Shown here in pieces: positions 27,286 to 36,108 of a stretch of DNA of 64,000 bases. Position numbers and translations under genes: made by a program. Below the pieces are notes generated by a model. The model made no database searches. It was not told where the DNA came from and saw only the letters and a program-made list of their open reading frames with translations. The stretch comes from Microcaldota archaeon. Its GTDB lineage: Archaea > Micrarchaeota > Micrarchaeia > Micrarchaeales > Micrarchaeaceae. The DNA lies in contig JAJZOR010000005.1 in assembly GCA_021811435.1 (NCBI GenBank), positions 1-64,000 on the forward strand, given 5' to 3'. Numbering within the stretch: position 1 is the first letter of the stretch; each line of letters opens with the position of its first letter.

Positions 27286-28899
27286 TTAGTTACCGCCCTG
27301 TGCTTTATAATATACTGTGAGATTTTTGTAATAAGAGTTAACAAACGATGTGTATAAAGTGCCAGTAGTAGAAGAAGGAGGTGGAGCGGCATAGGCAATG
27401 GTAAGATTGCATTGCTTTGCCATTGAAGCGTTGTAGAAATATATTATGTAACCTACGCCATTAACGTAATTGCAGGGCGGCAGAGACGAAAAGAAATAAA
27501 ATGTGTGTTGAAAATTTGTAAATGCAGGAGCTGGAATTTGGTAGGTATCATATAAAATGGCATTTGAGGGCAATGTGTTTGTATAGTTACCCACTTCTAC
27601 AATTTCAAATATTTGCCCATACTGCTGCATGGCTGTATACTGTATCGAACTGAAAGACTGTGAAAACAATATGAATAGCATATAACCTAAGAGTAAATAG
27701 GGTAGGATTATCGTAAAGCGCTTTATACCAGTTTTATATTTTTCGAATGTCGTGATTAGCGAGTCCATTCCGAATCCAAGAATTAGGACTAATGCGGGCC
27801 AAATTATTAGAGTGTAACGAGGTAGAGGGTACCAAATGCCATTTGTATAGTAGTGAATGCTGGCAGTCCCAAAACTTAAATAAAGGAAACACCAGAGAAT
27901 CCATATTAGTGGAATGGTCATTCTTTTTTCCTTTTTAAAAATCAGGTAACATAAAGCCAATAATACGACATACGAGTATATTCCATAATAATAAGGACTG
28001 AAAAAGTCAAATTCTGAAACAGGATTTATCGCCAAGTTAATGTGAAGGTATGCTAGTATGTTATTTAATGAACTTATACCTTGTGGGAACATTTGTGTCA
28101 GGTATATCATTATAGGGCTTGAGTTACCGCACGAACCATGATTCACAGAGCAGAAATCGCTGATAGATAGCGCGTTTGACTTGTATATTTCAAATGGATT
28201 ATTTGATAGCATTACGCCTATTAGCATCATAAGCAAAATTCCTGCAATAAGTGCTGCGGAGAAGCCTATGAAATCTTTGTTGACATAGGCGTGCCTGCTC
28301 TTAATTAAGAGTATAAAAAGCACTGGAAGTATCAGTATTTCTTCTGGAGTTATCATAAATCCGATTATTGCTATAAAACTGGAAAGTGAAACCATGTATA
28401 ATCTTTTTCTTTTATCTTTCTGCTTTGCGGATATAATCATAAGAAAAATAGCTAGTGTGACAAAAAATGCCATTGGAACATTGTCTCCTAAACTAAGTGC
28501 ATCAAATACTGCAAGTGGAAAAAAACTATATAGCAAGGCTGCAAAGAGACCTGCTCGTGTTCCGTAAATCTCCTTTCCTATTAAGAAGATTAATATATCG
28601 GTACCGACAAGGCACAGCACATCGAATAGAACCGAAGAGAATCTACTAACTCCAAGTAGTTGCATGAACAAGTGTATTGCACCTATAAGGATTAGGCGCG
28701 GACCAAGCATATAATCGTAGTTTAGTACTGCAGCGGCTCCGCCGGGTGTACCTATAGTATAAGCATCCACTACGTAGTCGTAGCCATTTGGTTGGTACGC
28801 AGGATCAGGACCATAGTAAAATGAGAAGCATAGCGTTATAGATAGAAAGCATATTAGGGCGATGGCTAAATATAGAATTATACGATTTCGGCTTAGCAC
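27286..28899 (-). CDS. multi-pass GT39-like glycosyltransferase
   Basis: 537 residues, about 11 membrane helices, acidic YGPDPAYQ and NGYDYVVDAY in the first outer loop, then LGPRLILI and a soluble C-terminal domain with Cys pairs. Same architecture as the protein at 24778-26442 with weak similarity, so a paralog acting on another sugar is likely. AT-rich. Head of the minus-strand glycosylation run. Confidence 0.78.
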   Translation of the reverse strand: MLSRNRIILYLAIALICFLSITLCFSFYYGPDPAYQPNGYDYVVDAYTIGTPGGAAAVLNYDYMLGPRLILIGAIHLFMQLLGVSRFSSVLFDVLCLVGTDILIFLIGKEIYGTRAGLFAALLYSFFPLAVFDALSLGDNVPMAFFVTLAIFLMIISAKQKDKRKRLYMVSLSSFIAIIGFMITPEEILILPVLFILLIKSRHAYVNKDFIGFSAALIAGILLMMLIGVMLSNNPFEIYKSNALSISDFCSVNHGSCGNSSPIMIYLTQMFPQGISSLNNILAYLHINLAINPVSEFDFFSPYYYGIYSYVVLLALCYLIFKKEKRMTIPLIWILWCFLYLSFGTASIHYYTNGIWYPLPRYTLIIWPALVLILGFGMDSLITTFEKYKTGIKRFTIILPYLLLGYMLFILFSQSFSSIQYTAMQQYGQIFEIVEVGNYTNTLPSNAILYDTYQIPAPAFTNFQHTFYFFSSLPPCNYVNGVGYIIYFYNASMAKQCNLTIAYAAPPPSSTTGTLYTSFVNSYYKNLTVYYKAQGGN

Positions 28900-29119
28900 A
28901 CGCGAACCTTTTTTGCTTTTTTATGCTTCGTCTTGGGTGGCACCATTGTCAAACCTATTATTTCTGATTATTTAGTACTTGATAATTATAAAGTTGTAAT
29001 GGCATCTACGTTAAATTTTTTAGCAGTAGCACTTAAACAGCTATTACGGACGTAGGAAGGTTGCGGGCAATCCGTGATCTGATATAGCTCACGCTGGACC
29101 ATGAACAAAAAGAAAAGAA

Positions 29120-29145
29120 GATTGAGGAGAAGGACCTTGTCATTA
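29120..29145 (-). repeat. 3' arm of 23S rRNA processing stem
   Basis: Reads in RNA sense as TAATGACAAGGTCC TTCTCC TC and pairs with the arm at 31989-32021 on the other side of the 23S gene, with small internal loops around a central GACC/GGTC helix. This resembles the bulge-helix-bulge stem cut by the archaeal splicing endonuclease during rRNA maturation. Confidence 0.75.
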
Positions 29146-31988
29146 AGTCAGGCTTTAGTAACGGTATGTTCGCAGATCGCGTGAGCTTTCTGTTTACGCA
29201 CCCGTCCTATCAAAGTCGTCTATTGCGACCGCCATAGTGTCTCGTTTCGGGTCTGGCTTCGTCCTTAGATGCTTTCAGGACTTATCCGTTTGGCGCGTGG
29301 CTACCCGGCAATGCATTCACAACCGGTACACTAGAGGCGCCGATTCCTTGTTACTCTCGTATTAAAGTGAATCTTATCCTCCGACACTAACACTCCCAGT
29401 AGATATTACCGTACTGTCTCGCGACGTACTGAACTCAGCTCGTGTTGGTTTTTAATGGACGAGCAGTCCAACCATTGGCGGCTTCTGCACCGCCAGGATA
29501 ACCAAGGCCCATATCGATGTATCAATGCGCGGGGTCGCTGTGGACGCTCACCCGCGACGAATCGGTTACCTCCAGAGTAACTTGTTTGACAGCTCGGAGC
29601 CCCATCAAAAGAGCTACCGACGTTCGTTAAGCCCCTCTTTCGAGTCTGCATACCACGCTTTTCAGTATACAGTCAGCCCAGCATTTGCCTTTTCGCTTAC
29701 CGGTAGGTTCCCAACCCACCTAAGCTGAGCATTGGCCACTTTCGTTTCCTTATCGAAAGCAACCGTCCAGTCTAACTATCCACCTGTAGCTGTCCCCATC
29801 ACTGGGTTAGCCGCACGACAAATTAAAAGCGGTGTTACATTGTCGCTCCACGTGGGCCGCAGCCCACGCTTCGACGCTCCCGCTTACGCTATGTATAATC
29901 CATCGTGCAACAACTGCAGGCTATAGTCAAGCTTCATGGAGACTTCATTTCCCACTGAGAGATCGCGGCATATTCACCGCGCAGTAAGTTCACCAGGTCC
30001 GTGGTTGGGACAGTGGAACAATCGTTACGCCCTTCATGCAAGTCACCGATTAAGTGACGAGGTATTACGCTACCTCAAGAGAGTCAGAGTTACTCCCGCT
30101 CTTTGCCAGCGCTTATTCCCGTTGAACCGGGCTTTCACGTACTGGCGGTGAGCAGGCGTCACCCACTGTACTAGGCGTTTCCGCTTTGCGGTGAGTTGTG
30201 TTTTAGATAAACAGTCGTTGTTCCCTTGTTAGTGACATCTGCGCTTACCGAGCGCAGACACGGCTTATCGATAACTTACGCCACTAATTTGCCGATTTCC
30301 CTAACCACGGTTCTCCCGTCACACCTCGGCCTTTTCAGCCAGCAACACTTGTACTAGATCTAGGTACGGACTGACATGATCGTTGCGGATTCCCTTTTCA
30401 CGGGCCCAAGAAATCATCCCATTAGTTCATTTAGCTGCTTCTCCTCATAACGAGACTCCGTAGCCATTTGCACTGTCTTGCGGGACTATCCCCAGGCGTC
30501 AGAAATCCACCTTGCGTTGCCGCTCCTACATGTCAGGGGCTGGGATATTAACCAGCTTCCCTTTTGAGATAAGGTGATTGGCCTACCTCTTAGGATCGCC
30601 TAATTCTCCGCTGACGAGCGTTGCGAAGAAACCCGTGTGCTTAAGGTGTATTGGATTCTTACCAATATATGCTGTTACTGATACCAGGATTTTCTCTGCG
30701 GCACGGTCCATACGAACTTTCGAACGTACTTCCAGCCATGCCGCACGCCTTCTTACCAGATCTTATCGATCTCTATGGTCTCGGTACCTAATTTAGCCCC
30801 GTATATTTTCGGCAAGGAATGTCTCAACTGGTACGCTATTACGCGTTTTTTGAAGGATGGCTGCTTCTGAGCCTACCTCCCAGCTGTCTTAGGCACTCCC
30901 TCCCTTTGATACATTTGATTAGGATTTGGGGACCTTAACCATAGTCACTATCTTTGCAGTCTCGCGGGGCTAGCTTACCCAACCTCGCCGACTCCTGTGG
31001 TCTACGCAGCGCATGCATTCGGAGTTTGATAAGAAGGTGGAACCTTTCGATTCCTTACCCCCTAGTCGGTCGCTCTACCGCATGTGCAAGCTCGCACAGA
31101 GCTATCCTAAAGATACTTCAGAAGGGACCCGCTATTGCCGTGTTCGAGTGGTATATCGCCGCTACCCGTAACTCACCCAACAGGACATGCCATGACAGGT
31201 GGCGGACCTCCACCAGGCGTTAGCCTAGCTTCATCCTGGTCACGCGTAGCTCACAACGGCTTCGGGTCGCATAAAAGTGACTTGGGCATTTTCATACCTT
31301 GCTCCTCGCATGCTGCGAGCTCTCGCTTTCGCTGCGCCTTTCGGCTCGCCACTCACTATGCACTCCCTGGCTCTTGCTTCAAGAAGAATGGCAAAACACT
31401 GTTCCAAGCGCCTCGCCCATCCGTCTCCAGATGGAGCTTCGGCGCCCTTCATTCCTTTCATGCCTTGCCTTCGTGTCACCACCTAGTTTCAGATCTCGTT
31501 TCAATCCCACGCGTGTGGGTTCTTTTCAGCTTTCGCTCGCGCTACTTGTTCGCTATCGGTCTGTAGTCAATATTTAGGGTTGGGGTTTAATGCCCCCGTA
31601 TTCACACCGTGTACTCAGACGGTGTTACTCGCTTGTAGCTATGCCCATCGCACTTCGCCTACGAGACTGTCACTCTCTATGGTCGCTCTTTCCAGAGCGT
31701 TCAGCTCATGTTCTGGGTCAAACGCTACGCCACATCTCCGCGCCTTTTGCAAGGCGGGATTCGGTGCGCCCTCCGCTGTTTTCATTCGCATTACTAGCAG
31801 CATCGATTTTCTTTCTTCTCCTGCGGGTACTAAGATATTTCAGTTCCCCGCGTGCGCCTGCGTATTGCTACGCATTATTCGGTGATCCCGGGTTCAGAGC
31901 CCGACTTGCGGCTACCCCGGGCTTATCGCAGCTTGCCACGACCTTCTTCGCTACTACAGCCAAGCCATCCTCTAGGTGGTTTTATTTA
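29146..31988 (-). rRNA. rrl: 23S ribosomal RNA (divergent)
   Basis: About 2840 nt on the minus strand. The 5' end reads like archaeal 23S (GAGGATGGCTTGGC, GGTCGTGGCAAGCTGCG); domain II keeps the GTPase-centre segment CAGAAGCAGCC, and the 3' domain keeps GGCGCCTCTAGTGTACCGG. Ends are set by a complementary processing stem. Several universally conserved sites differ (P-loop, peptidyl-transferase ring, helix 69, sarcin-ricin loop), as detailed in the findings. No 16S or 5S is linked. Length is normal, so no large intron is present. Many small frames across it are not genes. Confidence 0.93.
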
Positions 31989-32021
31989 TAATGACAAAGG
32001 TCTTTTCTCCTCAAATCAATC
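31989..32021 (-). repeat. 5' arm of 23S rRNA processing stem
   Basis: RNA-sense sequence GATTGA TTTGAGGAG AAAAGACC TTTGTCATTA is the complement of the arm at 29120-29145 apart from small bulges, giving a stem of about 22 bp that loops out the whole 23S. It marks the precursor boundaries of a separate 23S transcript. Confidence 0.75.
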
Positions 32022-32167
32022 GCACAAACGCACGATCTCACAAGCAGCATTGATTACGCCCTCTAGGTTAAGCATTTTTCATCAAGCAAAAGCGCTCTCT
32101 AAATACGGTGTGCCTATAAGAGCTCGTGCTGCATAAATTGCACCAGCCATTAATTGCTGAATAAAGG

Positions 32168-32175
32168 TTTAAATA
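32168..32175 (+). promoter_or_regulatory. TATA box of structured RNA candidate
   Basis: TTTAAATA is a consensus archaeal TATA box, preceded by the purine-rich AATAAAGG as a BRE-like element. The predicted start is near 32195-32200, where the structured segment begins. No open frame follows. Confidence 0.6.
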
Positions 32176-32194
32176 CGTTCTGTGCATTTCGCTG

Positions 32195-32340
32195 GTAGGG
32201 AAGGTGCCGGAAGCAGCCGGCGCCCTGCGGATAAGCCGTGTCAAGGGATAGGGATTCAATGAGGATAGTACAGCGTCACAGTGCCGGCAGAAGCGGTCAA
32301 AACCCCAACTGCAAGCAGTGGGGATATTCTCTGAAGCAAT
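32195..32340 (+). ncRNA. candidate structured non-coding RNA
   Basis: GC-rich segment in an AT-rich gap, right behind a strong TATA box and without an open frame. Two clear hairpins: GGTGCCGG/CCGGCGCC closing the loop AAGCAG (32203-32224), and CCCC-A-ACTGC/GCAGT-GGGG with loop AA (32303-32323). It does not match the conserved cores of tRNA, RNase P, SRP RNA or 5S that I know. Could be a diverged form of one of these, a guide RNA, or new. Confidence 0.45.
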
Positions 32341-32370
32341 AAAAACTGATTGGTACTGTTTAGCGCTAGT

Positions 32371-33966
32371 TTAGTGGTAGTATAAGAACACTATGCCACT
32401 GGGCGCCTGTCTGGGCGACCCGTCGGTACCGCCCGCCTTCTGCCCCGAGCCCCCGCGGCCCCCGCCGCCGAATGATGTGCCTGCATTTCCCCCATTGCCG
32501 TAACTACCGCTGCAAGAGCCGCTACAAGAGTAAGTGCCGCTGCCGCCGCCTCCGCCATAAGCGCCTCCGTAACCAGTCCAAGGGTTAGCACCTCCGTAAC
32601 CACCCATCCCGCCGCTGGCCGTTATTGTGCCCTGATTGCCTATGAGTCCGCTGAGCGCTATGAAAACCGTACCACCGACCCCTCCTTCACCTCCTCCTCC
32701 GCCGCCGCCGAAAGCGCAATTGTTGTTCACGCAGATGTATGGTGGGTTACCCATGTTGCCGACGCCTGCGCCATTAGCTTCTATTGTACCACCGCTGTTG
32801 TTCAAGTAAGAAGTGTAAATTTCGACTATTCCGCCGCCATTGCCGCCTCTGCCGCCGCTCTGGCCTCCAGCGCCTAGATTTCCTGGGCAGTTGAGCCCTG
32901 CCCCTCCTCCTCCTCCGCCCGCGCCGCCCTGACCCCCAGATAGCAAGTGACCGAACAGATATGAGCTTCTTGATATCCCATTTCCTCCATTACCTCCGCT
33001 GCTGCCGCCTTGGGCAGAGCCGCATCCACCGGTGGTCCAGGTGCCTCCCGAGCCCCCACTCCCTCCTCCGCCGCCGTCATGGGTATCGGTTATCGTACCT
33101 GCGTTGTTTAGGTAGCTAGCGGCAGAAATCCAGTGGCCCATCTCGTCAAGCGTGACTCCGCTCTGCACCGTTATATTGTAGGTGGCGTTCACATCTCCGT
33201 GGAGCTGACCCGCGAAATTGCTGTCGAAACTGCTGTTGTAGATTACCGTGCCTGGGCAGACACCGCTAAGCAGATTGTAACATATCTGTATGCTGGTGGA
33301 GGTCGATGTAGATGAGGTGGTTGAGGTTGATGTGCTGCTGGAACTGGATGAGGTGGATGACGAAGTAGTGGTAGAAATGCTGGTACTCGAAGTAGAGGAG
33401 GTAGTTGAAGTTGAAGATCCGCCGCCTGCGCTTACAAAGGCGCCGGATCCGCTGTTCTGCGCGCTTATGGTCGCTACCTTGGCGTACTGGACTCCTGCGT
33501 AGCACTGCGGGTTGGTGCAGTATCCAATCCAAACGTAAGCAGAAAGTGGGGCGCCGACAGGTGCTGCGATTGGTATGCCGCCTTGGGCAAGGCTGTTGAA
33601 GTCTACGGTCACGGTCTGGCCGGGTGCGAGATTGCCTATAGCGTAAGAATATGATGACATGTTGGCAGGTATGCCGGAGCTGTCAAGACCGAGGCTTTCT
33701 GAAGCGACGAACACGTTCACTGCGTAGTAGTACCTGCCGGTGCTCTGGCCGAAAGTGAAGGACACTGCGTTGGCGGTGTAACTTGGGTTATAACATGTGT
33801 AGGCTGATTGCGCCGCGCATACGTTTGGTGAGGGAGGCCCATTGAGAAGCCCTAATGCGAAGAGCACGGTTATTATTATTGCTATGACGAGTATCGCCCA
33901 ACCGTAGGTCATCAGGTACTCCATCGCCGACTGGGCCTTGGGCTTTGTGTTGCATTCCTTGTACAT
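32371..33966 (-). CDS. pilin-like surface protein with Gly-rich C-terminal domain
   Basis: 531 residues in three parts. Residues 1-175: class III signal peptide (KAQSAMEYLMTYGWAIL) and a pilin-like head with Cys pairs. About 176-230: Ser/Thr linker. About 230-531: Gly-rich, sequon-containing domain with GGxGG repeats and paired Cys, reminiscent of parallel beta or polyglycine-helix surface proteins. ATG 33966 has a GTGAG site. The first part is nearly identical to the protein at 34081-35661, the rest unrelated. The stop abuts a tRNA-like stretch judged to be chance. Confidence 0.85.
   Translation of the reverse strand: MYKECNTKPKAQSAMEYLMTYGWAILVIAIIITVLFALGLLNGPPSPNVCAAQSAYTCYNPSYTANAVSFTFGQSTGRYYYAVNVFVASESLGLDSSGIPANMSSYSYAIGNLAPGQTVTVDFNSLAQGGIPIAAPVGAPLSAYVWIGYCTNPQCYAGVQYAKVATISAQNSGSGAFVSAGGGSSTSTTSSTSSTSISTTTSSSTSSSSSSTSTSTTSSTSTSTSIQICYNLLSGVCPGTVIYNSSFDSNFAGQLHGDVNATYNITVQSGVTLDEMGHWISAASYLNNAGTITDTHDGGGGGSGGSGGTWTTGGCGSAQGGSSGGNGGNGISRSSYLFGHLLSGGQGGAGGGGGGAGLNCPGNLGAGGQSGGRGGNGGGIVEIYTSYLNNSGGTIEANGAGVGNMGNPPYICVNNNCAFGGGGGGGEGGVGGTVFIALSGLIGNQGTITASGGMGGYGGANPWTGYGGAYGGGGGSGTYSCSGSCSGSYGNGGNAGTSFGGGGRGGSGQKAGGTDGSPRQAPSGIVFLYYH
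33689..33765. repeat. 77 bp direct repeat, copy 1 (pilin head)
   Basis: This 77 bp segment, coding the YYYAVNVFVASESLGLD part of the pilin head, is identical to 35402-35478 while flanking bases differ at scattered sites. Identity over all codon positions points to recent duplication or gene conversion. Confidence 0.85.
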
Positions 33967-34080
33967 CGTCTCACTATGTGCTTGCCAATTTACATATTTA
34001 TATTGGGAAGTATATCGTATTCTTTTCGATTCATGAACAAGCGAATGGTCGGATTGCGTAATTTCGAACCAGATGCAGCA

Positions 34081-35661
34081 TCACTGCACTGAGCCAAAGC
34101 TAGCACTTGGCATTCCACCCTGCAATGGCATCAGCCTCTCATCCCAGAAATACAGCTTAGCGGAAAAGCTGTTAGGCGTATTGAGCTGCATTGTCAGGTA
34201 GTTCTCCCCGCCGCACTCATTGAAATTCGGGTTCAGCCCTGTCGACGCGTTGTTCGTTGTCTCGGCGACCGCGTTATTAAGCATTAGTGCCTGCCCGGTC
34301 TGGTTGGCCCACAGCGTGTAGAGCGTAGGGCTCATGTATGTGGGATCCGAGACGCTGGGCGCGCCGTTATTCATGACGTTAAGATTGACTTGGCCGCTGC
34401 CGAAGTTGCTGCCGAACGTTATGCAGCTGCCAAGGGCGAAAACGCCCTGGGACGTGAAGTCGTTGGGGTTGCTGTTTACGGCCTCGTACCAGTCGGTAGC
34501 CATAGGCACTGGTAGCGGAGCAGTGGATGACGTAGATATGCCACCGATTCCAGCCGCACCCGTATTTGTTACAGTTATGCTGTTGGGGTTATCTGTTATG
34601 CCGGCGGTGGAGGATTGGCCTGCATACCAGCCGGAGGGCAAGTTGCCGCCGCTAAGCCCGCCGAAAGCCTGGTAGAACGCGAATACGTTATGACCATCGT
34701 CAAACTGGGCGTAGCTTGATTGCGCGTAGCTGCCTCCGTATAGCTGCGGCGCCTCGCCCGTCGGGCCGCCGGGCGACATCACGTTGCTGGGCATTAAGTT
34801 CATGTATATGTTGAGCGTTCCGCCGTTGCCGCTTATGGTGTTTGAGCCCAGATTCACCCACCACGTCGATGGGAGAGAACTGGTACTGCATCCGCTCGCG
34901 CACCACGCCTCCAATGCAGTCCCTGTATCTGCTGCACCGGTAGTGAATTCTACGTTGCTTAAGCCTGAATTAGCGTATGTAAAGCAGTTGCCGCCGCCGC
35001 ACGTAGAGCTTCCTATTGTAAGCATCTGCTGGAATTTTGATGGAGTAGCGGTGCTGCCGGACGTAGTGGTAAGGGTTATTTGCACGTAATGAATCGTGCT
35101 AGTGCTGGTGCTCGATGTGGAGGTGCTCGAAGTCGAGGATCCACCTCCGAAGGCGCTGGATCCGCTGGCCTGCGCGTTTATCGCGGCGACCTTGGAGTAC
35201 TGGACGCCGCCGGTGCACTGGGAGTTGGTGCAGTATCCGAGCCATACGTATGCCGCTAGCGGGGTGCCGACAGGCGCGTCGGGCTGTATGCCGCCCTGCG
35301 CAAGGCTGTTGAAGTCCACAGTGACGGTCTGGCCGGGTGCGAGGCTGCCTATCGCATAAGAATACGACGATATGTTGGCAGGTTTGTTGGAGCTGTCTAG
35401 GCCGAGGCTTTCTGAAGCGACGAACACGTTCACTGCGTAGTAGTACCTGCCGGTGCTCTGGCCGAAAGTGAAGGACACGACATTTGATGTGTAGCTCGGA
35501 TTCGCGCAGGTGTAACCCAACTGCGCCACGCATGAGGTGGGGGCGGAGACGCCGTTGAACAAACCGAGTGCGAACAGAACGGTGATTATAACGGCAATTA
35601 CTAGTATGGCCCATCCGTAGGTCATCAGGTACTCCATCGCACTTTGCGCTTTAGTCTGCAT
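34081..35661 (-). CDS. pilin-like surface protein with DUF2341-like C-terminal domain
   Basis: 526 residues. Residues 1-175 repeat the pilin-like head of the neighbour (AQSAMEYLMTYGWAILV, FGQSTGRYYYAVN). A short Ser/Thr linker leads to a beta-rich module (VQITLTTTSGSTATPSKFQQ, STWWVNLGSNTISGNGGTLN) like DUF2341 domains of archaeal surface proteins, then a jelly-roll-like end. ATG 35661 is about 26 nt from a TTATATTAAA box, so the transcript is probably leaderless; the in-frame TTG at 35676 is unlikely. Confidence 0.85.
   Translation of the reverse strand: MQTKAQSAMEYLMTYGWAILVIAVIITVLFALGLFNGVSAPTSCVAQLGYTCANPSYTSNVVSFTFGQSTGRYYYAVNVFVASESLGLDSSNKPANISSYSYAIGSLAPGQTVTVDFNSLAQGGIQPDAPVGTPLAAYVWLGYCTNSQCTGGVQYSKVAAINAQASGSSAFGGGSSTSSTSTSSTSTSTIHYVQITLTTTSGSTATPSKFQQMLTIGSSTCGGGNCFTYANSGLSNVEFTTGAADTGTALEAWCASGCSTSSLPSTWWVNLGSNTISGNGGTLNIYMNLMPSNVMSPGGPTGEAPQLYGGSYAQSSYAQFDDGHNVFAFYQAFGGLSGGNLPSGWYAGQSSTAGITDNPNSITVTNTGAAGIGGISTSSTAPLPVPMATDWYEAVNSNPNDFTSQGVFALGSCITFGSNFGSGQVNLNVMNNGAPSVSDPTYMSPTLYTLWANQTGQALMLNNAVAETTNNASTGLNPNFNECGGENYLTMQLNTPNSFSAKLYFWDERLMPLQGGMPSASFGSVQ
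35402..35478. repeat. 77 bp direct repeat, copy 2 (pilin head)
   Basis: Identical to 33689-33765; see that entry. The two copies lie in the same reading frame of the two pilin-like genes. Confidence 0.85.
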
Positions 35662-36108
35662 TAACCCGCGCTGCAAAATTTAATATAATTGTATACAAAA
35701 CAAAGGCTTAAATATGTTGCTCCAGTCCGCATGGATTAGGAGCGCGGCATTTTGGTATGACATGTTTTACTTACTTGACTACGCCACATGGAACATAGGT
35801 TACACTACAGGTATTCCATCGATGACTGGGCATTGGATGCGGAAGCACGCTGCCTTGCCGTATATTTCCTATCGAATCCATTCGGAAGAGACGCTATGCA
35901 TAGCTTCAACGCAATTTTTGTTGATGCGGACATATAATCACGGCACGCTTGCGCATTGCGCAGCATGCTCAGCGTCCATTACACTGACTAATTACGATAC
36001 AAGGGAATCGCCTTGATCTATCTATATAAAAGCTTAAAAGCATTGTATCGGCAGTGGCATTTGATAGGAACTCGATAGTTTTCTAGGAGGGCGCGTTTTA
36101 CGGCATAT
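35662..36108. other. gene-free 447 nt region with two plus-strand TATA boxes
   Basis: CTTAAATATG at about 35707 and CTATATAAAAGC at about 36023 both look like plus-strand promoters, yet no convincing plus-strand gene follows; the one longer frame (35714-36016) begins inside the first box and has no protein-like composition. It may hold short RNAs or be a decayed gene. The pilin promoter occupies the left end. Confidence 0.4.

Noticed and set aside
29406-31991. Several 60-143 codon frames across the 23S gene
   Set aside because: They lie within rRNA and have no protein-like patterns.
32195-32340. Structured RNA as 5S rRNA, SRP RNA or RNase P RNA
   Set aside because: The conserved cores of these RNAs are not visible, although AAGCC and AGTAC faintly recall 5S; kept as an unclassified candidate.
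32358-32400. tRNA-Gly-like 5' half (TAGTTTAGTGGTAGTAT with GCC nearby), considered as a split tRNA
   Set aside because: D-stem and anticodon stem do not pair, T33 is misplaced in any register, no 3' half was found, and the sequence is the end of the pilin-like CDS on the other strand.
35714-36016. 100-codon plus-strand frame
   Set aside because: Its ATG abuts the TATA element, so it could not be on that transcript, and it has no domain or composition support.
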